Shown: positions 1-9,329, counted from the first letter of the stretch. The stretch: DNA of 64,000 bases from Roseburia porci (GCF_009695765.1 NZ_VUNI01000012.1:1-64000); one strand, 5' to 3'. The notes: a model not told the origin generated them from the sequence alone. Numbers and translations: made by a program.

Positions 1-122
1 TCCCCTCACGTTAATCATAGTCTTGCTATGAACAGGACACCCTTGGTCTTGGCTGTATCCTTCCCACTACTAGGGCGGATTAGGAACTTTCATCCATTAG
101 CGACGTGCGCCGCAAGGCGCAC
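1..122 (-). mobile_element. 5' end of a group IIC intron (cut by window edge)
   Basis: Read on the minus strand, the sequence starts GTGCGCC at base 122, the GUGYG-type 5' end of group II introns. It continues with a domain I-like series: GATGAAAGTTCC, a CAGCCAAGACCAAGGGTGTCC-like stretch and a purine-rich segment, in the same order as in the Oceanobacillus iheyensis IIC ribozyme as I remember it. Its 5' end lies ten bases behind the terminator hairpin of the tRNA-Gln unit, which is the known target preference of class C introns. The reverse transcriptase and domains V-VI would lie beyond the left edge, so whether the intron is active cannot be judged. Confidence 0.72.
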
Positions 123-131
123 ATAAAGCAA

Positions 132-159
132 AAGCACCACTGATCACTCAGTAGTGCTT
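132..159 (-). terminator. Rho-independent terminator of the tRNA-Gln unit
   Basis: A 12-bp stem with one G-T pair and a GTGA loop, followed on the minus strand by TTTTGCTTTAT. It directly follows the tRNA-Gln gene. The group IIC intron begins ten bases after the stem, so this hairpin probably served as its insertion target. Confidence 0.8.
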
Positions 160-165
160 GATGAG

Positions 166-237
166 CTGGCCCACAAGGATTCGAACCTTGAAATGACGGA
201 GTCAGAGTCCGTTGCCTTACCGTTTGGCGATGGGCCA
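166..237 (-). tRNA. tRNA-Gln (anticodon CTG)
   Basis: A 72-nt cloverleaf on the minus strand. The acceptor stem pairs TGGCCCA with TGGGCCA, the D-arm is GCCAAACGGTAAGGC, the anticodon loop is CTCTGAC (anticodon CTG, codon CAG) and the T-loop is GGTTCGAATCC. The discriminator base is G and CCA is not encoded. The unstable first pair and G discriminator are typical of bacterial tRNA-Gln. It has its own promoter and terminator. Confidence 0.95.
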
Positions 238-275
238 TTACTTAGTTGTTTGTGTTGTTCGCTTCAACAATAGCT

Positions 276-304
276 AGTATACATGCTCACCCGCTTTCTG
301 TCAA
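276..304 (-). promoter_or_regulatory. Sigma-A promoter of tRNA-Gln
   Basis: On the minus strand: a perfect -35 TTGACA, 17-bp spacer and -10 TATACT about 30 bases ahead of the tRNA. The -35 box overlaps the TGA stop codon of the yigZ-like gene, so the two units abut without spare DNA. Confidence 0.85.
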
Positions 305-1008
305 CAACTTTTTGTAAAAATTTTCACATTTTTTTCTACAATTGCGAATTCTATCTCGTCACCCCAGGAAATACGGGCATTTCCGCTTGTCTGCTCTGTA
401 ATTTTTTTCTCCAGATCGGCCTTTTTTTCGATCGGAACAAGTACCTGCATCATCACATCTGCCCCATATTCGGAATTAACAATATGAATATTCTCCTGTC
501 CGAACAGATACTGTAATTTTCCAATTCCATTATAATCGGTTCCGACCTCTAAAAGAATGCCAGCCTTCTTTTCAATGATCTGGCTGGCAGCAAGACCTTC
601 CTGCGTTGCTTTCTGATATGCTCTCACAAGACCACCTGTGCCGAGCAGTACGCCACCAAAATATCTGGTTACTACGACTGCTGCATTATGAATTCCTTCC
701 TTTAACAGAACATCAAGCATCGGACGTCCTGCTGTCTGCGCCGGTTCCCCATCATCGGAACAGCGTGTGATCTCCTGACGTTCTCCAAGTACAAATGCGG
801 AACAGTTATGTCTTGCATCCCAGTATTTCTTTTTCATTTCATTGATAAAAGCAACTGCCTCTTCCTCTGTTTCCACAGGACGAACCGTGGCAATAAATCT
901 GGATTTCTTCTCCACAATCTCTCCTTCGCCACCTTTGTATACAATCTTATAACCTTCCTGTAAAGATTCCTGAACCGGTTTTGCCTTTTCACTGCTGTTC
1001 TTTGCCAT
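301..1008 (-). CDS. yigZ: YigZ/IMPACT family protein (UPF0029)
   Basis: A 235-residue protein of the YigZ/IMPACT family, whose bacterial members are cytoplasmic and biochemically ill defined. The hallmark RYFGGVLLGTGGLVRAY motif is present, preceded by ARHNCSAFVLG and CSDDGEPAQTAGRPML, the conserved core of the UPF0029 N-terminal domain. A ferredoxin-like C-terminal domain follows. An upstream in-frame extension exists, but the ATG at 1008 is preceded by GGGAGAA at suitable spacing and gives a length near the usual 210-220 residues. It is divergent from the penicillin-binding protein gene, and its stop codon overlaps the tRNA-Gln promoter. Confidence 0.9.
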   Translation of the reverse strand: MAKNSSEKAKPVQESLQEGYKIVYKGGEGEIVEKKSRFIATVRPVETEEEAVAFINEMKKKYWDARHNCSAFVLGERQEITRCSDDGEPAQTAGRPMLDVLLKEGIHNAAVVVTRYFGGVLLGTGGLVRAYQKATQEGLAASQIIEKKAGILLEVGTDYNGIGKLQYLFGQENIHIVNSEYGADVMMQVLVPIEKKADLEKKITEQTSGNARISWGDEIEFAIVEKNVKIFTKSC

Positions 1009-1151
1009 TTTTGTGTTCTCCCTGTATAAAATTACCATTTTCTTCCGATACTTATCCATGACACGAAATTTTCTGTGTGGATGTATGCTTATACAGTATA
1101 TCATGTTCATCATTCACAATACAATTTTTTCTTTATTATACCGTTATTTTT

Positions 1152-1160
1152 TGCTATAAT
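1152..1160 (+). promoter_or_regulatory. Probable extended -10 promoter of the PBP gene
   Basis: TGCTATAAT is a perfect -10 with the TGn extension, about 105 bases ahead of the PBP start codon. No good -35 hexamer is seen at 17 bp, which extended -10 promoters tolerate. Confidence 0.45.
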
Positions 1161-1266
1161 ATTGATTAAGCGTACTTTTATACAAGCACCGCTTATCAGG
1201 AATTCTGCGATTGCAGTTTTCTTTGCACATAAAAATAGAATACAGCGAACTCAAAGGAGGGCCTAT

Positions 1267-3990
1267 ATGAATTACGGAAAACGCAGTACCAAGCGTCTGG
1301 AAAAACAGGCAGACGCAAAAAGTACGAAAATTCGTAAGAAGTTCGGCATCATTATCTGCAAGGCAGTTTTGATTGGTATCCTGCTAGTCGTGGTAATCGG
1401 CGGATGTGCCGGTGTCGGTATTATGAAAGGCATTATTGATTCTGCCCCTGATATTTCCGAGATCGACGTTACTCCTACCGGTTTTTCCACAACCGTTCTC
1501 GCAAGCGACGGAACAGAAACCGCTACTCTTGTCGGTTCCGGTTCCAATCGTCAGTACGTAACGATCGACGAGATTCCGGAAGATCTGCAGCATGCATTTG
1601 TCGCAGTGGAAGATTCCCGGTTTTACGAGCACAATGGTATTGACCTTTATGGTATCGGTCGTGCCGCAGTAAAAGGTGTTTTATCCGGTGGCGACTTTGA
1701 TCAGGGTGCCAGTACGATCACTCAGCAGCTCATCAAGAACAATGTTCTTACAACGTGGACCAGCGAGACTACTTTTATCGAACGCCTTCAGCGTAAGATT
1801 CAGGAACAGTATCTTGCTGTCAAACTGGAGGAACAGGTTCAGGACAAAGACTGGATTCTCGAGAATTATCTGAATTCCATCAACCTTGGTGCTAATACAC
1901 TTGGTGTTCAGGCTGCATCCCAGAAATATTTCGGCAAAGACGTATCCGAACTGACACTTTCTGAGTGTGCGGTGATTGCAGGTATTACCAAGAATCCTTC
2001 CGGATATAATCCGATCACACACCCGGATGCCAATGCAAAACGGCGTACAAAGGTATTGGACGATATGCTCGACCAGAAGTACATTACACAGTCTGAGTAT
2101 AACGAGGCAATGGCCGACGATGTTTATTCCAGAATCGCCGAATACAACTCCGTGAACGATGACAGTGTCAATTCCTATTTCGTAGATGCTCTGATCGAGC
2201 AGGTAATCGATGACCTCGTCAACATCAAGGGATATTCGGAAACCGAAGCTTACAAAGCAATCTACCAGGGTGGTCTTACCATCAACTCCACTCAGGATCT
2301 GAACATCCAGCAAATTGCCGATGAAGAGGTCAACAACGCAGACAATTACAGTGGCAATCCGAAATACTCCTTCAGTCTTTCTTTCCAGGTAAAACTGGCG
2401 GACGGCACCTATAAGACTTATACAAATCAGACGATGCTTTCCTACTATAAAGAAAAGACCGGCAATCAGGAATTTTCCATCGATTACAGTTCTGAGGATG
2501 AATGTTATGCCGCAATCTCGCAATATGAGCAGGATGTTCTTGGAGAAGGCGACACGATCGTAGACGGAACCGAATCCATTCATATTACTCTGCAGCCTCA
2601 GGTTGCAGCAACTATCATGGATCAGTATTCCGGAAAAGTTCTCGCTCTTGTCGGCGGACGTGGCGATAAGGTTGGAAACCGTACGTGGAACCGTGCAACA
2701 GACACAACCCGTCAGCCTGGTTCCTGCTTCAAGATCATCGGATGCTATGCACCGGCTCTGGATGCCGGCGGACGTACTCTGGCTTCTGTTGAAGACGATG
2801 CACCTTTTACCGTAGGAAGCAAAACCTTCAACAACTATGATTTCCGCTACCGCGGATTCACCAATTACCGTACCGCGATCACCAATTCCATGAACGTCGT
2901 AACGGTAAAAGCATTACAGAGAATCGGCGTTGACCTTGGTTACCAGTATGCACAGAGTTTTGGATTTACCACACTGGTCGATCAGGACAAAAACCTTGCA
3001 CTTGCGCTTGGTGGTCTGACCAACGGTGTTACCAATCTGGAACTGACTGCAGCATATGCAACAATTGCCAATTCCGGTGATTATAATGAGCCAATCTTCT
3101 ACACCACGATTTACGATCACGATGGCAATCTGCTTCTCGACCGTACTGAGAATCAGGAACAGCACGAAGTTTTAAGTGATGATACCGCATGGCTTTTAAC
3201 CGATGCCATGAAAGATGTTCTGACATCTGGTACCGGTAAAAGTGCTTATTTTGGCATGAATATGGGACAGGCTGGTAAAACAGGTACAACAACCGGTAAC
3301 CGCGATACCGTATTTGCCGCATACACTCCATATTACACATGTGCGATCTGGGGTGGATATGATGATAACGCAATGGAAAACGGTTCAACAAACTATCCGA
3401 AGGTTATCTGGAAATCCATTATGACAAGACTTCACGAAGGTCTTGAACCAAAAGATTTCACGATGCCATCCACGATATCGACCGCATCCGTATGTAAAGA
3501 ATCCGGACTTCTTCCACTCGAAGGTGTCTGTGACAACGACCAGCGTGGTTCCACAGTATATACAGAGTATTTTGCAAAAGGTACCGTTCCAACTACACAG
3601 TGTGACCACCATACATTATTAAATATTGATAATTCAACCGGTCTGATTGCCAATGCTTTCTGCCCGGCTGATCTGGTAGAACAAAAAGTATTTATTATCG
3701 GAGGAACTCCGGGAACAGAAGAAAATGACTTCCAGGCAAGTGAAGAATTCTTAAACCGCACCTGTGACGTCCATAATGCTTCCAATACCGAAACAACTAC
3801 TACCGATCCGGTACAGACAGATCCTGCTTCGACCGATTCCGGTACAAGCAGTGATTCCACCAGTACCTCAACAACGACAAGTAACAGTACTTCAACAACG
3901 ACAACCGGAACTTCCGGTGACAACGGAAGTACTGCTACTTCTTCCGATCAAAACGGAAACAGTAATACTCCATCAAACAATGGTAATTAA
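1267..3990 (+). CDS. Class A penicillin-binding protein (bifunctional peptidoglycan synthase)
   Basis: A 907-residue membrane enzyme that polymerises and cross-links peptidoglycan. A Lys/Arg-rich cytoplasmic N-terminus is followed by one transmembrane helix (about residues 27-50). The GT51 glycosyltransferase domain carries EDSRFYEH (catalytic Glu115) and QGASTITQQL. The transpeptidase domain carries SCFK (Ser486, Lys489), SMN (Ser541) and KTGT (Lys671). The last about 70 residues are a low-complexity Ser/Thr/Asn tail, probably a wall-spanning linker. The ATG at 1267 is chosen because AAAGGAGGG precedes it; upstream in-frame codons lack a ribosome site. It is of PBP1A/PonA type and is monocistronic with a strong terminator. 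Confidence 0.96.
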   Translation: MNYGKRSTKRLEKQADAKSTKIRKKFGIIICKAVLIGILLVVVIGGCAGVGIMKGIIDSAPDISEIDVTPTGFSTTVLASDGTETATLVGSGSNRQYVTIDEIPEDLQHAFVAVEDSRFYEHNGIDLYGIGRAAVKGVLSGGDFDQGASTITQQLIKNNVLTTWTSETTFIERLQRKIQEQYLAVKLEEQVQDKDWILENYLNSINLGANTLGVQAASQKYFGKDVSELTLSECAVIAGITKNPSGYNPITHPDANAKRRTKVLDDMLDQKYITQSEYNEAMADDVYSRIAEYNSVNDDSVNSYFVDALIEQVIDDLVNIKGYSETEAYKAIYQGGLTINSTQDLNIQQIADEEVNNADNYSGNPKYSFSLSFQVKLADGTYKTYTNQTMLSYYKEKTGNQEFSIDYSSEDECYAAISQYEQDVLGEGDTIVDGTESIHITLQPQVAATIMDQYSGKVLALVGGRGDKVGNRTWNRATDTTRQPGSCFKIIGCYAPALDAGGRTLASVEDDAPFTVGSKTFNNYDFRYRGFTNYRTAITNSMNVVTVKALQRIGVDLGYQYAQSFGFTTLVDQDKNLALALGGLTNGVTNLELTAAYATIANSGDYNEPIFYTTIYDHDGNLLLDRTENQEQHEVLSDDTAWLLTDAMKDVLTSGTGKSAYFGMNMGQAGKTGTTTGNRDTVFAAYTPYYTCAIWGGYDDNAMENGSTNYPKVIWKSIMTRLHEGLEPKDFTMPSTISTASVCKESGLLPLEGVCDNDQRGSTVYTEYFAKGTVPTTQCDHHTLLNIDNSTGLIANAFCPADLVEQKVFIIGGTPGTEENDFQASEEFLNRTCDVHNASNTETTTTDPVQTDPASTDSGTSSDSTSTSTTTSNSTSTTTTGTSGDNGSTATSSDQNGNSNTPSNNGN

Positions 3991-4000
3991 ACAATATGAA

Positions 4001-4045
4001 AACAGCAAAAACCCCGAAGCCGAAAGCTTCGGGGTTTTTGCTGTT
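4001..4045. terminator. Strong bidirectional terminator between PBP and amt
   Basis: Two 20-base arms (4001-4020 and 4026-4045) pair perfectly around a CGAAA loop. A/T runs inside the stem ends allow termination from both sides. Confidence 0.85.
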
Positions 4046-4077
4046 TTGTTGATGTATATAACTAAGGGGATTAGATT

Positions 4078-4102
4078 CACTAATCTAACCACTAGATTAG
4101 TG
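4078..4102 (-). terminator. Hairpin just after amt
   Basis: A 10-bp perfect stem (CACTAATCTA paired with TAGATTAGTG) begins six bases after the amt stop. No clear U-run follows on the minus strand, so it may only assist the nearby bidirectional terminator. Confidence 0.4.
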
Positions 4103-4107
4103 CTATG

Positions 4108-5877
4108 TTATTCAACGTCCTGCAATGCTGCAATGTCTTCTTCGCCAGTACGGACTTTTACGACTTTTGCTACATCGTATACGAAGATCTTGCCATCTCC
4201 AATATGGCCTGTATAAAGAGTTTTCTTTGCTGCTTCGATCACAGTTTCTACCGGGATCTTGCTTACTACAACTTCAACTTTTACTTTTGGTAATAAGGTT
4301 GCATCCAACTCAGCACCACGATATTTCTCACCGGCACCTTTCTGGATACCACAACCCATAACCTGTGTTACTGTCATACCGGTTACACCGATATCGTTCA
4401 TTGCTTTCTTTAAGTGATCGTATCTTGACAGTCTTGAAATAATAACCACTTTATAGATACCTGTAGCATCATGTGGAACACTGACAACTTTGACAGCTGC
4501 ATTCTTCTGTACCTCAGAAGCACTCTCATAGTCTGCTGTACCAAGATCTGTGTTCTCGTTTACATCCATTGTCATTGTGTTGGAAACATCCATAATAGAG
4601 AAGCCTGCGTATGCAGATGGAAGACCATGCTCCATAGAATCCAGACCAACAATTTCTTCTTCCTCGGATACACGAAGTCCGATAGTCGCCTTAATTACCA
4701 GGAATGTAATGGTAATCGTAACAGCAGCCCATGCACCTACGGTAAGCACGCCAAGACACTGAAGTCCGAGTAATTTAAATCCTCCGCCATAGAAAAGTCC
4801 GACAAGTTCGTTTCCGTTTGCATCTGCGATAGAATATCCAGGTGCTGAATTTGTTGCAAATAAACCAACTGCAATTGTTCCCCAGATACCGTTTAAGCAG
4901 TGAACTGCTACGGCACCAACCGGGTCATCAATTCTTAATACGTTATCTAAAAGCCATACACCGAAGCATACAAGCAGTCCGGATACAACACCGATGCAGA
5001 TTGCACCGAAACAATCCGTTACATCACATGGAGCTGTAATACCAACAAGACCTGCAAGTGATGCATTCAGACACATGGATACATCTGGTTTTCCATATTT
5101 TACCCATGTGAATACCATACATACTACAGTTGCAACTGCAGGAGCCACGGTTGTTACAAGGAAAATTGATCCAAGCTGTGCATTGGATGTAGCTGCTGCA
5201 CCGTTAAATCCATACCATCCGAACCAGAGGATGAAACATCCAAGACATCCAAGTGGAAGGTTATGTCCAGGGAAAGCGTTTACTTTCACGATCTTTCCTG
5301 ATTTGTCTTTGCTGAATTTACCAATACGTGGTCCAAGAAGAGCAGCTCCGATCAGAGCGGAAATACCACCTACCATATGGATTGCACAGGAACCTGCGAA
5401 ATCATGGAATCCAAGCTGTGCTAACCAGCCGCCGCCCCAGATCCAGTGTGCCTCGATCGGGTAGATCAATGCGGAGATTACTCCGGAATAAATACAATAA
5501 GATAAGAATTTTGTTCTCTCAGCCATAGCACCGGATACGATCGTTGCTGTGGTTGCACAGAATACCAGGTTAAATACAAAACTTGAAAAATCGAAATTTG
5601 AATAGGATGTAAAGATATCAAATCCAGGTTTTCCGATAAATCCAAGGAAATCTTCTCCTAACAGGAATGAAAAACCGATCAAAATGAATACCACGGTACC
5701 AATACAGAAGTCCATCAGGTTTTTCATCAAAATATTTCCGGCATTCTTTGCTCTGGTAAATCCCGTTTCAACCATTGCAAATCCTGCCTGCATCCAGAAT
5801 ACAAGTGCAGCACCGATCAGGAACCATATCCCGAACATGTGCTCATCAATTATGTTCATAATCGCTTCTTGTGTCAT
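4108..5877 (-). CDS. amt: Ammonium transporter fused to a PII signalling domain
   Basis: A 589-residue inner-membrane ammonium channel with its own regulator attached. Residues 1 to about 400 form the Amt/MEP/Rh fold with about eleven helices; the pore histidines appear in YPIEAHWIWGG and VAVHCLNGIWG. A linker of about 70 residues leads to a complete PII (GlnB/GlnK) domain from about residue 473. Its T-loop has the conserved KYRGAEL with Tyr519 at the site uridylylated in proteobacterial PII. Free GlnK normally plugs AmtB, so the fusion should gate the pore in cis (inference). A TAGGAGG site precedes the ATG. It lies downstream of the type III glutamine synthetase, so the pair covers ammonium uptake and assimilation. 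Confidence 0.95.
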   Translation of the reverse strand: MTQEAIMNIIDEHMFGIWFLIGAALVFWMQAGFAMVETGFTRAKNAGNILMKNLMDFCIGTVVFILIGFSFLLGEDFLGFIGKPGFDIFTSYSNFDFSSFVFNLVFCATTATIVSGAMAERTKFLSYCIYSGVISALIYPIEAHWIWGGGWLAQLGFHDFAGSCAIHMVGGISALIGAALLGPRIGKFSKDKSGKIVKVNAFPGHNLPLGCLGCFILWFGWYGFNGAAATSNAQLGSIFLVTTVAPAVATVVCMVFTWVKYGKPDVSMCLNASLAGLVGITAPCDVTDCFGAICIGVVSGLLVCFGVWLLDNVLRIDDPVGAVAVHCLNGIWGTIAVGLFATNSAPGYSIADANGNELVGLFYGGGFKLLGLQCLGVLTVGAWAAVTITITFLVIKATIGLRVSEEEEIVGLDSMEHGLPSAYAGFSIMDVSNTMTMDVNENTDLGTADYESASEVQKNAAVKVVSVPHDATGIYKVVIISRLSRYDHLKKAMNDIGVTGMTVTQVMGCGIQKGAGEKYRGAELDATLLPKVKVEVVVSKIPVETVIEAAKKTLYTGHIGDGKIFVYDVAKVVKVRTGEEDIAALQDVE

Positions 5878-5912
5878 AACTATGTCCTCCTAACCTATCT
5901 TCCAAAATAAAA

Positions 5913-5967
5913 AATGCGATACATTTCCCTTATTCCACAGCTTTGTGGTTCGAAAATGCATCGCATT
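5913..5967 (-). terminator. Terminator/attenuator between glutamine synthetase and amt
   Basis: AATGCGATGCATTT pairs with AAATGTATCGCATT with one mismatch, and a second small hairpin (CCACAAAGCTGTGG) lies in the loop. TTTTTTATTTT follows on the minus strand. It ends the glutamine synthetase transcript or attenuates read-through into amt. Confidence 0.75.
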
Positions 5968-6001
5968 CTTTTTGAAAGTGATGTTTAAATATTAATTTGG
6001 A

Positions 6002-8119
6002 TTATACCTCGAAGATTAAATCTCCGTAAGATGGCATTGGCCACATATCTTTGTCAACGATCATCTCTAATTTATCAACAGGAGCTCTTAATGCGTCCAT
6101 AGCAGCTTTTACAGTATCTCTGTAGTAAGCAGCCTGTTCTCTTCCCTCTTCCATAGCTCCGCCTGCTTCTGTAACTTCTTCCAGTTTTGCAAGTGCGGCT
6201 TTTGTCTCTGCTAATAATGCAGATGTCTGTACCAGAAGTTCTTTCTGTGCGGATGTATCTGCCTCTGCACATGCTGTCTGTACAGCGGTAAGAGAAGTTG
6301 CAAGTTCTGTTGTGTATCCGATTACAGAAGGAATGATCTGTTTTCCAGCAACATCGATCATTGTCTTTGCCTCGATGTTGATTGTCTTAGCGTATGTCTC
6401 ATACTCGATCTCAACACGGGACTCTAACTCTGTCTTTGTGAATACATTGAATTTTTCAAATGCAGCTACGTTCTGTGGTGCTACGTATGCAGGAATTGCA
6501 TCTACCATGGATTTGATGTTTGGAAGTCCACGTTTTGCAGCTTCTTCTACCCACTCATCTGAATATCCATTTCCGTTGAAGATAATTCTCTGATGCTCTG
6601 TAGCGTATTTCTTGATCAGATCATGTACTGCAAGTTCAAAGTCATCTGCTTTCTCTAAGATATCACATGCATCTGAGAATGCTTCTGCAACGATTGTGTT
6701 CAGTACGATGTTTGGCTGTGCAACAGAATCCTGTGAACCAACCATACGGAACTCAAATTTGTTACCTGTGAATGCGAATGGTGATGTACGGTTACGGTCT
6801 GTAGCATCTTTCATGAAATCAGGTAATGTCTTAACACCGGTCTCTAATTTCTCACCTGATAAACTGTGTGTTGCAGCACCTGTGCTTACCAGCTGTGTAA
6901 TAACATCCTGTAACTGCTCTCCAAGATATACAGAAAGGATTGCTGGTGGTGCCTCGTTTGCTCCTAATCTGTGGTCGTTTCCGACGTCAGCTGCGGATGC
7001 ACGAAGAAGATCAGCATGCTCATCAACAGCTTTTAAGATACAGGTCAGAACTAATAAGAACTGTACATTCTCATGAGGTGTTGCACCTGGCTCTAATAAG
7101 TTGATTCCGTCGTCTGTTGTGATAGACCAGTTGTTGTGTTTACCAGATCCGTTTACACCTGCAAATGGTTTCTCATGAAGCAGGCACTGTAAGCCATGAC
7201 GTCCGGCAACTTTCTTTAATGTTTCCATCATTAACTGGTTGTTATCAACAGCTACGTTGCACTCTGCATAGATTGGAGCTAACTCATGCTGTGCAGGAGC
7301 TACTTCGTTATGCTGTGTTTTTGCTGTTACACCGAGCTTCCAGAGTTCTTTGTTGACATCGTTCATGTAAGCTGCGATTCTCTCTCTGATTGCTCCGAAG
7401 TAATGATCATCCATCTCCTGTCCTTTTGGAGGCATTGCTCCGAATAAGGTACGTCCGGTGAAGATCAGATCTTTACGCTGCAGATATTTCTCTCTGTCAA
7501 CGATGAAGTACTCCTGTTCCGGTCCAACGGATGGTGTGACTTTCTTGGATGTTGTGTTTCCGAATAATCTTAAAAGACGAAGTGACTGGTCATTGATTGC
7601 TTCCATGGAACGAAGAAGTGGTGTTTTCTGATCCAGTGCTTCTCCTGTGTATGAGCAGAATGCTGTAGGAATGCAAAGTGTTGCTCCTGCTGCGTCCTGA
7701 CGTACAAATGCAGGTGATGTACAATCCCAGGCTGTATATCCTCTTGCTTCAAATGTTGCACGAAGTCCTCCGGATGGGAAAGATGATGCATCCGGCTCAC
7801 CTTTAATTAACTCTTTGCCGGAAAAGCTCATCAGAACTTTGCCGTTTGGCATTGGAGCTGTAATAAAGGAATCATGTTTCTCAGCGGTTACACCGGTCAG
7901 TGGCTGGAACCAATGTGTATAATGTGTAGCGCCTTTTTCAATTGCCCATTCCTTCATCTCGTGTGCGATGACATCGGCTGTCTCGAGGTCAAGTTCTTTT
8001 CCCTCATCCATAACTTCGTGAAGTTTCTTGTAGACTTTCTTTGGAAGACGTTCCTGCATTACTGCATCGTTAAATACGTTTTCTCCAAAAATGTCTGCTA
8101 CGTTGTAGTACTCACTCAT
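6002..8119 (-). CDS. glnN: Glutamine synthetase type III
   Basis: A 705-residue cytoplasmic enzyme that makes glutamine from glutamate, ammonium and ATP. The length (types I and II are 350-470 residues) and the opening region identify type III. Visible conserved parts are [20 protein letters not shown] (metal-binding glutamates), the GKHNNWS active-site stretch and [16 protein letters not shown]. The C-terminal about 130 residues are helical and type III-specific. AAAGGATG precedes the ATG. It has a sigma-A promoter about 150 bases upstream and a leader with a strong hairpin, and is followed by amt-PII. No GlnR-like operator was recognised. Confidence 0.97.
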   Translation of the reverse strand: MSEYYNVADIFGENVFNDAVMQERLPKKVYKKLHEVMDEGKELDLETADVIAHEMKEWAIEKGATHYTHWFQPLTGVTAEKHDSFITAPMPNGKVLMSFSGKELIKGEPDASSFPSGGLRATFEARGYTAWDCTSPAFVRQDAAGATLCIPTAFCSYTGEALDQKTPLLRSMEAINDQSLRLLRLFGNTTSKKVTPSVGPEQEYFIVDREKYLQRKDLIFTGRTLFGAMPPKGQEMDDHYFGAIRERIAAYMNDVNKELWKLGVTAKTQHNEVAPAQHELAPIYAECNVAVDNNQLMMETLKKVAGRHGLQCLLHEKPFAGVNGSGKHNNWSITTDDGINLLEPGATPHENVQFLLVLTCILKAVDEHADLLRASAADVGNDHRLGANEAPPAILSVYLGEQLQDVITQLVSTGAATHSLSGEKLETGVKTLPDFMKDATDRNRTSPFAFTGNKFEFRMVGSQDSVAQPNIVLNTIVAEAFSDACDILEKADDFELAVHDLIKKYATEHQRIIFNGNGYSDEWVEEAAKRGLPNIKSMVDAIPAYVAPQNVAAFEKFNVFTKTELESRVEIEYETYAKTINIEAKTMIDVAGKQIIPSVIGYTTELATSLTAVQTACAEADTSAQKELLVQTSALLAETKAALAKLEEVTEAGGAMEEGREQAAYYRDTVKAAMDALRAPVDKLEMIVDKDMWPMPSYGDLIFEV

Positions 8120-8219
8120 TTTCTAAACATCCTTTCTTTTTGTCACAATCAAATCCCCTTGATGTGAACTATATTTGATAATGTGTTCATTCTACGGAAA
8201 TTTGCCCTGTAAATGAAAT

Positions 8220-8250
8220 GAGGGCATTCCAATCCCATTGGAACGCCCTC
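8220..8250 (-). promoter_or_regulatory. Long hairpin in the glutamine synthetase leader
   Basis: GAGGGC, a wobble pair and TTCCAAT pair with ATTGGAA and GCCCTC around a GGG loop, giving a 14-bp stem about 25-50 nt into the predicted leader. The following ATTTCATTT is only moderately U-rich, so it may be an attenuator, a protein-binding hairpin or an mRNA stabiliser. No known riboswitch was recognised in the 8,120-8,278 leader. Confidence 0.5.
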
Positions 8251-8278
8251 GTTCGTGTCTCACATTATTTCTGAAACT

Positions 8279-8307
8279 AAGATACCTCTTTTCCCTTCAA
8301 AAAGCAA
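8279..8307 (-). promoter_or_regulatory. Sigma-A promoter of the type III glutamine synthetase gene
   Basis: On the minus strand: -35 TTGCTT, 17-bp spacer, -10 TATCTT. The predicted transcript start near 8272 gives a leader of about 150 nt. AT-rich DNA with no gene lies between this promoter and the fba terminator. Confidence 0.6.
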
Positions 8308-8417
8308 TATCTTTTTTTCAAAAAATAAAGTTTTATCTAATCTGACGATTTTTCGACACTCCAATGATTTCTTTTGTGAAATTTATCCAACTAATACGTT
8401 AGCATAATAAAACAAAA

Positions 8418-8448
8418 GCAGGGCGTGGCCAAAACGGCCATGCCCTGC
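8418..8448 (-). terminator. Terminator of fba
   Basis: GCAGGGCATGGCC pairs with GGCCACGCCCTGC, followed by TTTTGTTTTATT on the minus strand, 15 bases after the fba stop codon. Confidence 0.88.
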
Positions 8449-8462
8449 AAATATTGCAATCA

Positions 8463-9329
8463 TTATTCTGCTTTGCCAACAGAACCAAATAATTCCATTT
8501 TCTCTTTTACAGTTGCTTTGATAGCTTCTGCACCTGGAGCTAATAATTTACGAGGATCAAATCCTTTACCCTCTAAATCCTTACCAGCTTCGATGTATTT
8601 ACGTGTAGCTTCCTGGAATGCTAACTGGCACTCTGTGTTAACGTTGATCTTAGATACGCCAAGAGAGATTGCTTTCTTGATCATATCAGCTGGGATACCT
8701 GTACCACCGTGAAGTACTAATGGCATAGCTCCTGTTTTCTCCTGAACTGCTGCAAGAGTCTCGAAGCTTAATCCTGGCCAGTTTGCCGGATATTTACCAT
8801 GGATGTTACCGATTCCGGCAGCAAGCATGTCTACTCCAAGATCAGCGATTGCTTTACACTCATTCGGATCAGCGCACTCGCCCATTCCTACAACACCGTC
8901 TTCTTCTCCACCGATAGAACCAACTTCAGCTTCGATAGACATTCCCATAGCGTGAGCTACAGATACTAATTCTTTTGTCTTAGCGATGTTCTCTTCGATT
9001 GGGTAATGAGAACCGTCGAACATGATAGATGTGAATCCGGCTTTGATGCATTTGTAGCATCCTTCGTATGTTCCGTGATCTAAGTGTAATGCTACAGGAA
9101 CTGTAATTCCAAGTTCTTCATCCATAGCTTTTACCATAGCTGCAACTGTCTTAAATCCAGTCATGTATTTACCAGCACCCTCAGAAACACCTAAGATAAC
9201 CGGGGATTTTAATTCTTCAGCTGTTAACAGAATAGATTTTGTCCACTCTAAGTTGTTGATGTTGAACTGACCTACTGCATAATGGCCAGCTTTTGCTTTG
9301 TCTAACATTTCTTTTGCAGATACTAACAT
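8463..9329 (-). CDS. fba: Class II fructose-1,6-bisphosphate aldolase
   Basis: A 288-residue cytoplasmic glycolytic enzyme that cleaves fructose-1,6-bisphosphate to DHAP and glyceraldehyde-3-phosphate using zinc. Class II features are LHLDHGTYEG (catalytic Asp and zinc His), EAEVGSIGGEEDGV, the second zinc His in GNIHGKYP and the third in LVLHGGTGIP, then NVNTECQ. The length fits the short FbaA/GatY-KbaY group. GGAGG precedes the ATG at good spacing. It is leftward after the lipid kinase gene, with its own strong terminator. Confidence 0.96.
   Translation of the reverse strand: MLVSAKEMLDKAKAGHYAVGQFNINNLEWTKSILLTAEELKSPVILGVSEGAGKYMTGFKTVAAMVKAMDEELGITVPVALHLDHGTYEGCYKCIKAGFTSIMFDGSHYPIEENIAKTKELVSVAHAMGMSIEAEVGSIGGEEDGVVGMGECADPNECKAIADLGVDMLAAGIGNIHGKYPANWPGLSFETLAAVQEKTGAMPLVLHGGTGIPADMIKKAISLGVSKINVNTECQLAFQEATRKYIEAGKDLEGKGFDPRKLLAPGAEAIKATVKEKMELFGSVGKAE

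Noticed and set aside
1681-2583. 300-codon open frame on the minus strand opposite the penicillin-binding protein
   Set aside because: It lies wholly inside a gene with complete catalytic motifs, has no ribosome site, and its product shows no family features. Similar long antisense frames at 11757-12872, 27489-28280 and 32779-33531 were rejected for the same reason.
8120-8278. glnA-type or glutamine riboswitch ahead of the type III glutamine synthetase gene
   Set aside because: Only a simple hairpin is seen; none of the conserved junction sequences of the known glutamine-binding RNAs could be recognised.
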